Source of the DNA: Leucocoprinus leucothites
Taxonomy: Eukaryota; Basidiomycota; Agaricomycetes; Agaricales; Agaricaceae
Assembly (NCBI GenBank): GCA_013368445.1
Contig: JAACJO010000038.1
Span: forward strand, 124,001-188,000
Length of the DNA stretch: 64,000 nucleotides
Reading direction: 5' to 3'
Positions 20,578 through 30,850 of this stretch are shown here, one piece after another. A program made the position numbers and the translations under genes. The notes beneath the pieces are model-generated. The model ran no database searches and was not told the DNA's origin. It saw only the letters and a program-made list of their open reading frames with translations. The stretch's first letter is position 1; every line of letters starts with the position of its first letter.

Positions 20578-22650
20578 ATGGGTGCCCAACAAAGCCGCTC
20601 AGACTCTTCACCAGCTCCAGAGGGCCATGGCCACAAATTTACCCGCCATCTGAAACGCCATTCCGCTGCCGTTGGCGGTTTATTCAAACCCTCAAGTAAT
20701 ACCCCAGCAACTGGCAACACTCCATCAGACTCGGGTACCCGGAACGACGAGGGCACGTCGACACCGCAAACCCAAGCTGCAAACGGTAACACGTCTACGG
20801 TATCGGCAGCACTGGGAGGAGGAACTGCAGTATCAGCAGCGGCGCCTGTGAGTTGTTGGATTTCTTTTGGGATGCCACGCCCCAAGTTGGGTTTATCAAA
20901 TTCATCACTTTTCTCCTTTCTCTCCTATCTCTGTCCATCATCCTCAAGTTTGTCGCTCCTGCTTTCCAGAAAAACGCTTCCTCCATGCCACCAGTCACAG
21001 TTCCTTGTGCTGTACGTATCATCTTCTCAATGTGTCCGATGAATTTCTTAGCGAGGTTTCGCGTAGTATCGAACCGGCAGAACGCTCGGCAGTGGAACTT
21101 ATGCCATTGTCAAGGAAGCTATCCACATCCAGACGGGCAAGTACTATGCCTGCAAGGTTATTAATAAGAAGCTCATGGAGGGCCGAGAACACATGGTGCG
21201 CCCATCTTGTTGTCCTTATCTCGCGTCCAATTGTTCAATCGAGTGTCTATGTAGGTCCGGAATGAAATTGCTGTCCTCAAGAGAATCTCAAGTGGTCACT
21301 CCAACATCGTAACTCTACACGACTATTTCGAAGTGCGCACTGCCCATCACAGCCCCTCTCTCTCGCACACTCACCGAGCCTGTACAGACCGCCCACAATC
21401 TCTATCTCTGCTTCGATCTTTGTACCGGTGGTGAACTCTTCGACCGGATATGCGCCAAGGGCAACTACTACGAACAGTCAGTCTCCTAATCTCTCCATCC
21501 TTTCATCCATCTGAACATCTTCGTCTCTAGGGATGCTGCAAATCTCTTGCGGATCATCTTCAAAGCCGTCAAATACATCCACGACTCTGGCATCGTCCAT
21601 CGCGGTCCGTAATCTCACACCCATCTCCCTCAACCCCCGTTCCAATCCTCAATACCGCTGCCCTTAGACCTCAAGCCTGAGAACCTGCTATTCCGAACAC
21701 CCGCAGAAGATGCTGATATCATGATCGCTGATTTCGGTCTGAGCAGAGTGATGGAGGACCAAAAACTCACCCAGTTGACTGAGATCTGTGGTACACCCGG
21801 CGTAAGTCGCCCCTTCCACCTCCCTACCCCCACTCACGTTCAATATATCCCAAAAGTACATGGCCCCAGAAATTTTCAAACGAAGTACGTCGCGTCTCAC
21901 CCCCCCCCCCCCCCAAACTTAACACGCTCACATCATCCACAGCTGGCCACGGAAAACCTGTCGACGTATGGGCCATGGGCGTCATCACCTACTTCCTCCT
22001 CGCAGGTTACACTCCCTTTGACCGCGACTCCCAACAACAAGAAATGGAAGCCATCATCGCCGGCGACTATAAATTCGAGCCCGTCGAATACTGGGCAAAC
22101 GTCTCCGACACTGCCAAAGATTTCGTCAGATACTGTTTGACCATCGATCCCGCCAAACGACCAACAGCTGGTGAGGCTTTAGCTCACAAGGTCAGTTCTC
22201 TCTTCCCCTTTCTCCATTGTTTTCATTTCATTGATGTGATTCTTGATATGATGGTAGTGGCTCGCCGATGAGAAACCTCACTTCGTCACTCGCGATGGCC
22301 TACCCGCCGATCTCCTACCACACGTCAAGAAAGCCTTCAACGCCAAACAAGCCTGGCGCAAAGCCGCTTTCAGCATTACTGCTGTCAGACGCATGACGAC
22401 GCTCGCCAGCCAATCAACTCCGAATGCAGAGCAGCAAGAATTACGTGCTGAAGTCGATAAATACAAAGAGGAATCAGCAAAGGTGCGGTTTTCATTGTTT
22501 TCATTTTTCAGTCTATTGTTGACAGGTTTACTATTCTTGTAGGAGGCGCTGGAAGATGCATCAATCACTCATCAACATAACGAAGAGGAACCAAAAGCCG
22601 ATGATCTACCCGCCCAACTCGCACAGACAAATCTTGACGAGAAGAATTAG
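20578..22650 (+). CDS. Calcium/calmodulin-dependent protein kinase (CaMK I/II type)
   Basis: Eleven exons: 20578-20847, 20970-21011, 21067-21195, 21255-21332, 21388-21476, 21531-21604, 21668-21801, 21857-21884, 21943-22190, 22258-22482 and 22543-22650, encoding 474 aa. The N-terminus MGAQQSRS fits an N-myristoylation site, and about 100 low-complexity residues follow. Kinase domain from residue 105: glycine loop LGSGTYAIV (111-119), ATP lysine in YACK (K134), HRDLKPEN (D228), DFG (249-251), GTPGYMAPE and DVWAMG. Downstream, a basic amphipathic segment (AWRKAAFSITAVRRM) is placed like the autoinhibitory/calmodulin-binding helix. It phosphorylates Ser/Thr in response to calcium. Similar to fungal CMK proteins; the myristoylation signal suggests membrane association. 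Confidence 0.93.
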
Positions 22651-23131
22651 AATTTGAGAGAGAAGAATATATATGCATACGCTGCTACGATTTCTTTTTT
22701 TGACATTTTCGTAATCCTATCCTGTCTAACTACCCATTGGTCCCCATATCGCCCCATTTGCCCCCTCTAACTCACCCTTCCTGATTTCAACGCCGCTGAT
22801 TGTTTTCGTATCTCTGTCATGTACACATACTGCGAATCTATTGTCACTGTGCTAAACGTACCACCCGAACAACTCCGACGACTGAAATAGCGCCAGAGTA
22901 AAGCGCCCATCGGCCGAAATGAAATGTGGAATAAATTAGAAATGGATAAGGTCCGAAGGCCTCTGATCAATATGTCATTCGCTTATACCGGTACTTAGCA
23001 CCATTTCCCCCTGTCGTCGAGGACAACAAACCATCGCGTTCGGCCTTGCGTCCGACACCACCCAGACTATAAACAAGCAGCACCCCAAAAACACCCCAGA
23101 CTATCCATAACTTATTCTCTTATCAGCCGCA
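22651..23131. promoter_or_regulatory. Intergenic between kinase and HMG-CoA lyase genes
   Basis: Contains the kinase 3' UTR and the promoter of the next gene. CCAATGGGTA appears on the minus strand at about 22730. A C-rich stretch (ACCACCCAGAC, 23057-23067) precedes the lyase start. No coding sequence recognised. Confidence 0.4.
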
Positions 23132-24362
23132 ATGTTCCGCCTCACCTCCCGCTCTCTCCTGCACACCTCCAAGTCAACCACCCGAACGCTAGCAACAGTC
23201 TCTTCTTCTAATATAGTCAACATCGTTGAAGTCGGACCACGTGATGGCCTCCAAAACGAAAAAGGCAGTGTCATCCCCGTACACCTCAAAGCAGAACTCA
23301 TCAACCGACTCGTCCAGGCTGGGGTCACAAATGTCGAAGCAGGGAGTTTCGTCAGTCCTAAATGGGTTCCCCAAGTCAGTCTATTCCCACTATACATGTA
23401 ATAGCCCAACAGACTTGACACCACCTCCTAGATGGCCGGAACAGCTGATGTGCTCAAACAAAAAACGACCGCTCCAGGGGTGCACTACGCCGTTCTCGTC
23501 CCCAACCACCGCGGCCTAGACGACCTCCTCTCCCTCCTCTCATCCTCCTCTCAACCCTCGCAATCCCCACCTCTCACAGACGAAATCTCCATCTTCACAG
23601 CCGCAACCGATGCCTTCACCCGTGCCAACCTCAACTGCTCCACCTCCGAATCCCTCTCCCGCCTCTCACCCGTCGCACGCACTGCCCTCGATAACAACCT
23701 CCGCGTCCGTGGCTACGTCAGTGTCGTCATTGCTTGCCCCTATACCGGTAAAGTCGATTACAAGAGGGTAAGAGAAGTCGCGAAAGAGTTGTTGGAGATG
23801 GGGTGTTATGAAGTTAGTTTGGGAGATACAGTTGGTCAGGGTACGCCTTTTGAAATTCAAGAGATGATTGAGGAAGTTTCGAAGGATATTCCAGTTTCCA
23901 AGCTTGCCGTGAGTTTGTTCGTTTGTGACATTTAATCATACCTCTGATCCGGGTTAATACAGGGCCATGTGAGTTAAAAACACCTCCCATTCTAACCCCT
24001 AAATTCTCATCCATTTCTAGTTCCACGACACATACGGCACAGCAGTAGCCAACGTCCTCGCAGCACTCAACTCCGGCATCCGCACCATCGATTCCTCAGT
24101 CGGCGGCCTCGGCGGTTGTCCCTACTCTCCAGGCGCAACCGGAAACGTCGCAACAGAAGACGTCCTCTACGCCCTCCAAAACTCTCCCTACACCGTCGCC
24201 GGAACAGCAAACGGTACCATCGATCTGAACCAGATGGCCGATATCGGTTGGTGGATCAGCGAGAAGCTGGGCCGGGACAGCGTAAGCCGAGTTGGAAGGG
24301 CACTTCGTGCTCGTAGAAAGAGAGAAGAGCAGGAGAAGGAGAAAGCGAGAAGCAAGTTGTAG
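23132..24362 (+). CDS. Hydroxymethylglutaryl-CoA lyase
   Basis: Four exons: 23132-23374, 23432-23908, 23963-23968 and 24021-24362, encoding 355 aa. It splits HMG-CoA to acetoacetate and acetyl-CoA in leucine breakdown. Motifs: [12 protein letters not shown] (residues about 31-42, metal-binding Asp), [20 protein letters not shown] (residues 242-249) with the HxH metal site, and [15 protein letters not shown] (C275, the active-site cysteine loop). Exon 3 is 6 nt (Gly-His) and supplies the first metal-binding His. The N-terminus ([19 protein letters not shown]) is a basic, Ser/Thr-rich mitochondrial-type presequence, and the protein ends ...ARSKL, a perfect PTS1 peroxisomal signal. The N-terminal exon and start are well supported by the presequence. 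Confidence 0.95.
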
Positions 24363-24523
24363 TAGTTATTCCAAGGATGATCCTTGCTCGGAGTATCTTT
24401 AATATATCCATCCATAGATACCATTCCATTTATGCTATACAAGCGAATAACATGATACATAAATCTAAACCAAAAAAGACCAAGATATTGGGTTTCACAT
24501 ATGGGTAACTATATACCAAGGAT

Positions 24524-25623
24524 TCACTCGCTCTCGAGCAACTTTACGATACCAAAAGCAGCCCCAGCAGCCAAGCCACCAACCAAAAGTGTACTAACCG
24601 CACCCCAAATATAACCTCTTGCTCCGGCACCTGCTCCCGTCACACGCGCTTTGATAGCTCCAAAGACGAGCAACACAACACCAGTGACCAGACACGAATA
24701 GATAAGCGCAATATGCGCCTTCGGGATAAAGAAATACGGCATGAGAGGGATAAAACCACCAACAAGATAGCCCATCCCAATAGTCAACGCGGACACATAA
24801 AGTCGTAACGTCGGAACTTCCTCTACAAGAAGCAGCCACAGGGCGTCAATAATCATCAAAAAATATAAAAATACCATGACGTACCTAACCCCTGACCAAA
24901 CCGAAGCAAAAACGCAGTCAACCCAACCTCCTTACTCCACTTCAATGCCTGATTCTCAGAATCACCACTACCACTCGCCGTCGCCGAAGAAGACACCTCC
25001 CTACTCGCATTCTCACCCTCTACCTCACGTAAACACTGCGCCACCGCACGACAAGCTTTATCATCCACACCAACCGGTCCCAAAACCTCGGCGACTTCAC
25101 GTTCCATTTCTCCGGCACAGCTACGTTGAACGCGTAACGCCGTTTGTTTATGTAGATATCGATAGTGGTCACGTTCGGCTTGAGAGGCGAGGAAACCGCC
25201 TATGCCCATTGAGATGGCTCCAGCGATGAGTTCGGCGATGCCGCCTAGTACTACGAGTTTTGAGTCCCCGAGAGAAGAGAGGCCAGCGGTTAGAGCGAAT
25301 GGAACGGTCAGCCCATCCGAGAGACCTATAATCCTATATGCTCATGAGAAAACATGCCACTGCAGCTCAAAAAGCAACACTTACACATCTCTGACAACAT
25401 CCGGGTCAATAAGCGTACGCTCATCATTCCTAAGCTCCTTGCAACAAACCCCACCCGCACGGGAAGTTCGAGCACATTTGGCAAGTAGTGGCGTTGTCAC
25501 ACCTGGCTCGGCATGTTCAATCGGCCACACAGGTGGCCTCGAAGATTTCGAAACGGCATCTTGCCTATGAGGGAGGGGAACAACAGTCGACACTGAAGCG
25601 ACAGAGTTATCTGAACCGGACAT
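24524..25623 (-). CDS. VIT1/CCC1-type vacuolar iron/manganese transporter
   Basis: Three exons on the minus strand: 25385-25623, 24885-25333 and 24524-24822, encoding 328 aa. The family moves Fe2+/Mn2+ into the vacuole. After an 80-residue cytosolic N-terminus, exon 2 begins with DVIIGLSDGLTVPFALTAGL (helix 1 signature of the family), then LGGIAELIAGAISMGIGGFLA (helix 2). A charged middle domain of about 90 residues holds the QAERDHY and EREVAEVL segments. Exon 3 carries the last three helices (YVSALTIGMGYLVGGFIPLMPYFF, then two more). The splice 24885/24822 restores LRFGQGLEEVP and fits the family. Its start lies 173 bp from RPF2 on the other strand, so the two share a promoter region. Confidence 0.92.
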
Positions 25624-25796
25624 GGTGGGAGAGAGAACGGAAAAAAAAGAGCACTGCTCTGCATTCCATACTTATTTCTTTCAATTAGTGAGCTTTATTT
25701 GGCTACGTCATTAGATGTAAATCGAAGAATTCAGTCACGTGTACATCTTTTTCATATTCAGGGTTCGCAATCTTTCTCGTTCTTTCGCCGTGAGTT
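25624..25796. promoter_or_regulatory. Bidirectional promoter of VIT-type and RPF2 genes
   Basis: The 173 bp between two divergent start codons. AT-rich in the middle (TACTTATTTCTTTCAATTAGTG). TCACGTG (E-box/PHO-type CACGTG) occurs at 25735-25741. No other motif stands out. Confidence 0.5.
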
Positions 25797-27005
25797 ATGC
25801 TACGAACTGTGTGGGTGCATTGCCAAGTCGTTAGTTCTCACCACTGATTATGTTACAGAAAACCACGGAATGCCCGCTCAAAGCGGGCCATGGATGCTCG
25901 CCAACCAAAAGAGGTCGAAGATCCTCGCACATGTGTATTCGTCAAGGGAACTCATCCCGGCGAATTAGTCACCAACGCCATGAAGGAACTCGTACGCTGC
26001 TCCCCAGCTCTAAACACACACAACACCTCTAACGCATTACCCATATAGATGGCGCTTAAGCGGCCCGACGCCATTGCCTTCAACAAGAAAAACGATATCC
26101 ATCCATTTGATGCCTCATCAGACTCCCAAGCCTCTCTCGAGTTCTGGTCTAACAAAAACGACGCATCCCTCTTCGTAGTCGGCCAATCTACCAAAAAGCG
26201 ACCAAACGGTCTTACTTTCGTGCGAATGTTCGATGGTCGCGTGCTCGACATGATCGAAGTCGTCGTCGACAAGTTTATCAGCATGACAGAATTCAAGGTA
26301 AAAAAAAATACCCTAACATCACCCCTCCACACCACTCACTCACTCCGTCACATCCAGACACCAAAATCCACACCAGGAAACAAACCCCTCCTCCACTTCG
26401 CCTCTGACCTCTTCGAAACCCACCCTCGCTTCTCCCAACTCAAATCCATGCTCATATCCTTCTTCAACGGCGAAACAATCGAATCCATCTGTCTCCCAGG
26501 CATAGAACACGTTATCAGCATCTCTCTCAGTCCCACTCCCCCTACCCTCACCACCACCACCTCAACCGATCTTCCCACTACACAAACAACACCCGAAGAT
26601 CTCACCTCCCTACCCAAAATCCACATCCGCTCCTACACCATCAAACTAAAAGCCTCCGGCACCCGTATCCCCAAAGTCGAACTCACACCCATGGGTCCCT
26701 TCTTCGACTTCTCTCTCCGACGCCACACACCACCCGATCCTGAACTTCTCAAACAATCACTCAAGAGACCTAAACTTAAGAAACAAGATGTTGAGAAGGG
26801 TCTTGGGAAGAAGAGAAAGAATATGGAGGTGGATGAGATGGGTAATTTAAGAGGGAGGGTGCATGTTGCGAAACAGGATTTGTCGAGGTTGCAGACGAGG
26901 AAGATGAAGGGTTTGAAAGCGCATTTCGATGACGAGGATGCGATGGAGGAGGACGAGGGAGAGGAGGATGAGATGTCAGAGGAGAAGAAGCGACGGGTTT
27001 CGTAG
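25797..27005 (+). CDS. RPF2: Ribosome biogenesis factor RPF2 (Brix domain)
   Basis: Four exons: 25797-25810, 25859-25991, 26049-26297 and 26358-27005, encoding 347 aa. RPF2 with RRS1 brings the 5S ribonucleoprotein into the 60S precursor in the nucleolus. The 14-nt first exon gives MLRT and joins to VKPRNARSKRAM, matching the conserved RTVKPKNARxKR start of eukaryotic Rpf2. Then KKNDIHPF, NDASLFVVGQSTKKRPNGL, RMFDGRVLDMIEV, and the Brix-domain tail IRSYTIKLKASGTRIPKVEL, GPFFDFSLRR. The C-terminus is Lys-rich and then acidic. A partial duplicate is at 37479-38552, which lacks exon 1 and is broken. Confidence 0.95.
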
Positions 27006-27312
27006 TGGTCTGTACGATTTGTGTTTTTATTTTTCTATGAATGGTATATGTTTCATTTTGTGATACAATCTATGCCATGTGAAACGGAAAGAAAACATAC
27101 TAAATCTCTATAGATATCAATGGGAAAATGCAGAGGAAGGCATTTAAATCGAATGCACAAACCAAGCCAAAATGCAAAATATCTCAGCCCCTCAATATGT
27201 ACCTCCTACAACTTCGCCTCGGAACTTTGAAACCCCGTCAGTAAACCTCCCACATAAACCAAACACATACTCACCTATCAAATAATCCTCAGGCGCAACC
27301 ACTCTCCGATCC
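27006..27312. other. 3' ends of convergent RPF2 and HypX-A
   Basis: AT-rich 3' UTR sequence between convergent genes. It is conserved in the duplicated block (compare 38553-38766), showing that the duplication covered RPF2, this spacer and the HypX gene. Confidence 0.5.
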
Positions 27313-29817
27313 TTAACGGCAGAAGTCAAGCCGGCAGGCCCTATACTTCAAATCACAAGGCTGCACACGGTCACCCAGCCTACACTTCAATCGCCTCGCT
27401 TCATCTTTCGCTCTCACTGTAAACCACTCCGATGCCTTTTCAAAAAACGCCAGTCCCTCCTCAATCGAAATCCCAAATTTATCAACTATATCAAAAATCG
27501 CGTCGAATTCCTCCCCGAGGTCTGGTTTAATGTTGGCACGATTATCACGGCCATAAGCAAAGTCGACCCCGTCTGCGGTTTTGACGCCTTGAAAGAGGTC
27601 ATCAAGCTTAGCAGTTGAATCGTAGAAAGCAGGAGTCCAAGGCGCGTCGATCGGTGAACGTTGTGAGAGCTCGAAAACGTCTCCCTCCAACGTTGTGCGT
27701 CGCTTCCCTGTCAGACCATTCCGTTAATAGCCAGAAACGTCAAGTATTCTGAGGGAAAGTAGCTAATACCAGCGTTTGGATGCTCCCCTCCCGATTCAAT
27801 CATATGATCATACCGCCATCCCTCCATAAACGCCAAAACATGCGGGCCCAAACCTCCGTAATCCTTACAAAGTGGCCTCAACGAAATTCCTCTCGTCGAT
27901 ATTCCTTTCCCTTTCGTGAAGAAACGTAAGTCCCCGTTTTCTAATCGTCATGATTTAACTCACTAATTTTAAACACAGAATCACTTTCCACGGCCGCGCA
28001 AATCGGGAGTTCGTTGTCATGATTATCCATAAACTCCAAGACCTCGGCCAGGCCCTCTTCAAATGCTCGACGAGGTCGAATCGGAGGGAGAGGGAAAATG
28101 TCCAAAGAAGGACTTTGGACAACTAGCGGAGAGTAAGAGGTGAACGACACCCAGCATTAAGAGAAAATTCTGTTGACTAACCTATCCTAGGAGTGAATTC
28201 CTCCTCCTCGATTCGCTCGAGACATGGGTTCCTTCCCATTGGAAATTGGAGTTCAGAGTTGGGTAATACGAGGCCACCATGTATATCTCGTTGTGCTACG
28301 CAGTCATCGGAACCAAAGCGTGGAGTTTCCCTTGGATAATAAGAACAGCTGGCCTCGCCAAAGGAGAGGTCCGGAAGAATGAAATCGCACTCTTCCATAA
28401 AGTTTAACAAGTCGCACAACTTCTCCTCAGTATTTCGAGTCGGACGACCAAGTATATGCACGTCCGGAACAGGCGAGAGCAGCAGTGCATATCCAGGAGG
28501 GGAATGCACGGATCCGGAGGGCTGTTTGACGACCATGGCAGCACGAACGAGTACTTGCCCGACAGAAATCTCCTCCAGGACATCGCAAATAGCCTTATGC
28601 TCCCTCTCGATTTCAGTATCCTTTGTCTTCGACTTCTCCTCACGAGAAGAGGTCGCGATTCCCTTGATAACCTTTGCCATTTGTTGTATCCTCTCGTACG
28701 CAGGTTGGGACTCTTCGAGAATACTTCCAGCGCCAGCTAATCTTTCGATGCCTTGTATCTCGGCAATCCCGTCATCGCCAATTGCATCACTGCTGAAATA
28801 ATACTCAAGCACTGGGAAACGGTTATGGAATCAATTACATGTCACCCTGTTGAATTATATTAGTTACTATAGTATCTGGGCAATCTAAGAAATGCCCCCG
28901 TCTCCATTCTTGTTTCATATTATATTTTATTATTTCTCTATCACTTAAATGCAGTAGAGTAGTACATGTATTCCTCGCTGCTTTGCCCCCAAATACACCC
29001 GCTTTTCGTCCTCTCACACACCCTCCTAAGCAGGAGAGACGCTCACTATCGTCAAACAAATCATGGCTATCCAACGGCTCCATCACTTTCTCATCTCCAA
29101 CCCCCCCGGCGACTTCACCCTCTCCCCTAACCACATTGCATTTCTCGTCCCCGACATCGTCAACAGTCGTAGCCGAAGATGCAATGGACTGTCCCTCACT
29201 AAAACAGTCATCCTCCTCTGTGATTGTAGTGTCCGCAGAGAGGGCAGACTCCCTACTGAAACTAAAGTCGTTCGGCGTTTCACTAGGACCTGTACCGCGG
29301 TAACGTTCCATTGCCTCGACAATCTTAGAGGGAGCGAAAGGTTCTATGGTTATGACTGCCTCTTCTCCGACGGTATACCCTAAAATACTCAATTCAGTTT
29401 ATCGAATGAAAACCAGAATGTGAGTGCAACTTACAAGGACAATGAGTCGCAAAGTAGTCAAGTTGAGCTGAAGTATAGGTGGATAACTTAGCAGTACTAT
29501 CGGATACACGAGTAGCCTCGACATCAGCCTGAGCTGTAGTTGTACGTTAGATAACCACGCCATCAAAGCGAGCACGGAAGGTCCACACACCCTCAACGTT
29601 ATCCATGGTGGTGACCTTGCCAGCACGGTCGCCGACACAGTTCACCTCGATGGCGCGGACTACCGTTGCGTCATACGACCATAAAGAATAAACCACTTCC
29701 CAGACGAATGCGCATATAGTAGAGAGATAGGATACGAGAATAAAAGACATTGGCTTCGTAAATTGCATGGGTCATCCAGTGATAACAAGAGACTTTTATC
29801 ATGTCGAAACGGTCCAT
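27313..29817 (-). CDS. HypX-A, unrecognised multi-exon protein paired with a NACHT gene
   Basis: No known domain recognised. On the minus strand, at least seven exons can be followed. The best start is the ATG at 29817 (MDRFDMIK), followed after a possible 40-nt intron by a hydrophobic stretch PMSFILVSYLSTICAFVWEV that fits a membrane anchor. Then come TVGEEAVITIEPFAPSKIVEAMERY, an acidic Ser-rich linker (about 29060-29250), MLEYYFSSD, a charged coiled-coil-like part (EEKSKTKDTEIEREHKAI), LCDLLNFMEECDFILPD, FPLPPIRPRRAFEEGL, GPHVLAFMEGWRYDHMIE and a C-terminal segment ending in AKDEARRLK. Splice sites at 28833/29031 and 27719/27779 are consistent in the three copies. Copies B and C are broken, so this one is likely the functional member. 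Exact 5' exons are uncertain. Confidence 0.6.
28849..29018. mobile_element. 170-bp insertion in a HypX-A intron with CACCCT duplication
   Basis: The intron between the acidic linker and MLEYYFSSD is 59 nt in copy B (40322-40380) and similarly short in copy C, but 198 nt here. The extra segment is flanked by CACCCT on both sides (28843-28848 and 29019-29024), as expected for a small transposon insertion after the duplications. No clear terminal repeats are visible. Confidence 0.6.
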
Positions 29818-30850
29818 AGCGGCTGACTTGGAGTAATTGCGGGCCTCACACGCAATTGATTTATACAAGACAAGAAAAGTCACAAATGTCTGGACCTATG
29901 AAAATTGGGTTTAAGCAGTAATTTAAAAGGTGCAGAAAAACCGGACATAGGCCTACACATATTGCTAATGTGGTGGTGATGTCAGTCAGAGAACGGCATG
30001 GGGTAAAAATGACATACCGCTTAAGAAGTGTCGTCCTCAGCTTGACATCACATCCTATCGACCGTCCAGATGGTGAAATCCCTCCGATCTTCTGCTGCAG
30101 CGTAAGTGTCTCATGCACCCTCAGCGATGTTCTCTCCGCTTGTTGAGGACGGCTACATGCAAGACACCTTATACAAAGTGAACAGATATGACCGTCGAAG
30201 CTTGCACAGAGTGGGGGGTGGCAGGGGCGTCTCCCATGAAGTCCGTGATTGGTCTGTCTTCAAGGGAGGGCTGATTGCGGGGGGGTGGACTACGGCCGTT
30301 CTTGGTGAAGGCTCCTGAGGAGGTCTGGGAGGTATAGAGTATGTGAGGCATCCTGGAGGGTGTGCCGGTGTGTTCCATAAGTTGGGCAGTACTGTATGAG
30401 ATGCTCTCGCATCTGGAACTCCCACCGCATGGGCAGGAAGTGGTTTAGGAAACGGGAGACCGTTAGGGGTAAGTTACCGGTAAGATTGGTCCCGAGGGAT
30501 TTTTTCCACAGCCTTACGAGTCGGGTGCTCAACCCTGACTAGTAACTATAAATTCCATGTTTCTCTACATCGATCTGCGTTTTTGAACGTCAATGGAGGT
30601 ACTAGGTGTAGGCCGTCCTGTGCCTCCTAGTATTTGAATGTTGTGCACTGATGGCCGAGGTAAAGAACTCAGCACCGCTTGGCATAGCCCGATAATGGAT
30701 AATGGGCGTCTGGAGCCAAGCTATCACCACGCTGGTGCATTGTGTTTGTATTTACAAATCTCGTCGTATTCGCTTTTCATTCTCCTCCTCTTGCTCTCCC
30801 CCTTTTGATCTCCTACTGCGAATATTGTCCGGTGTTCTCGCCTGTCCATA
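29818..30850. promoter_or_regulatory. Divergent region between HypX-A and NACHT-A, with a decayed exon-like repeat
   Basis: Holds a minus-strand segment (about 30040-30210) reading KLRRSYLFTLYKV and, after stops, a QQKIGGISPSGRSIG tract. Related segments recur at 41390-41590, 52320-52507, 57440-57660 and 58795-58930. It may be an upstream exon of HypX or a separate repeat. Near the NACHT start, the palindrome CACCACGCTGGTG is at 30725-30737. Confidence 0.45.

Noticed and set aside
21901..21914. Run of 14 C as an assembly or functional feature
   Set aside because: It lies within a kinase intron and is a simple homopolymer; its length may be inaccurate, but it does not affect the coding model.
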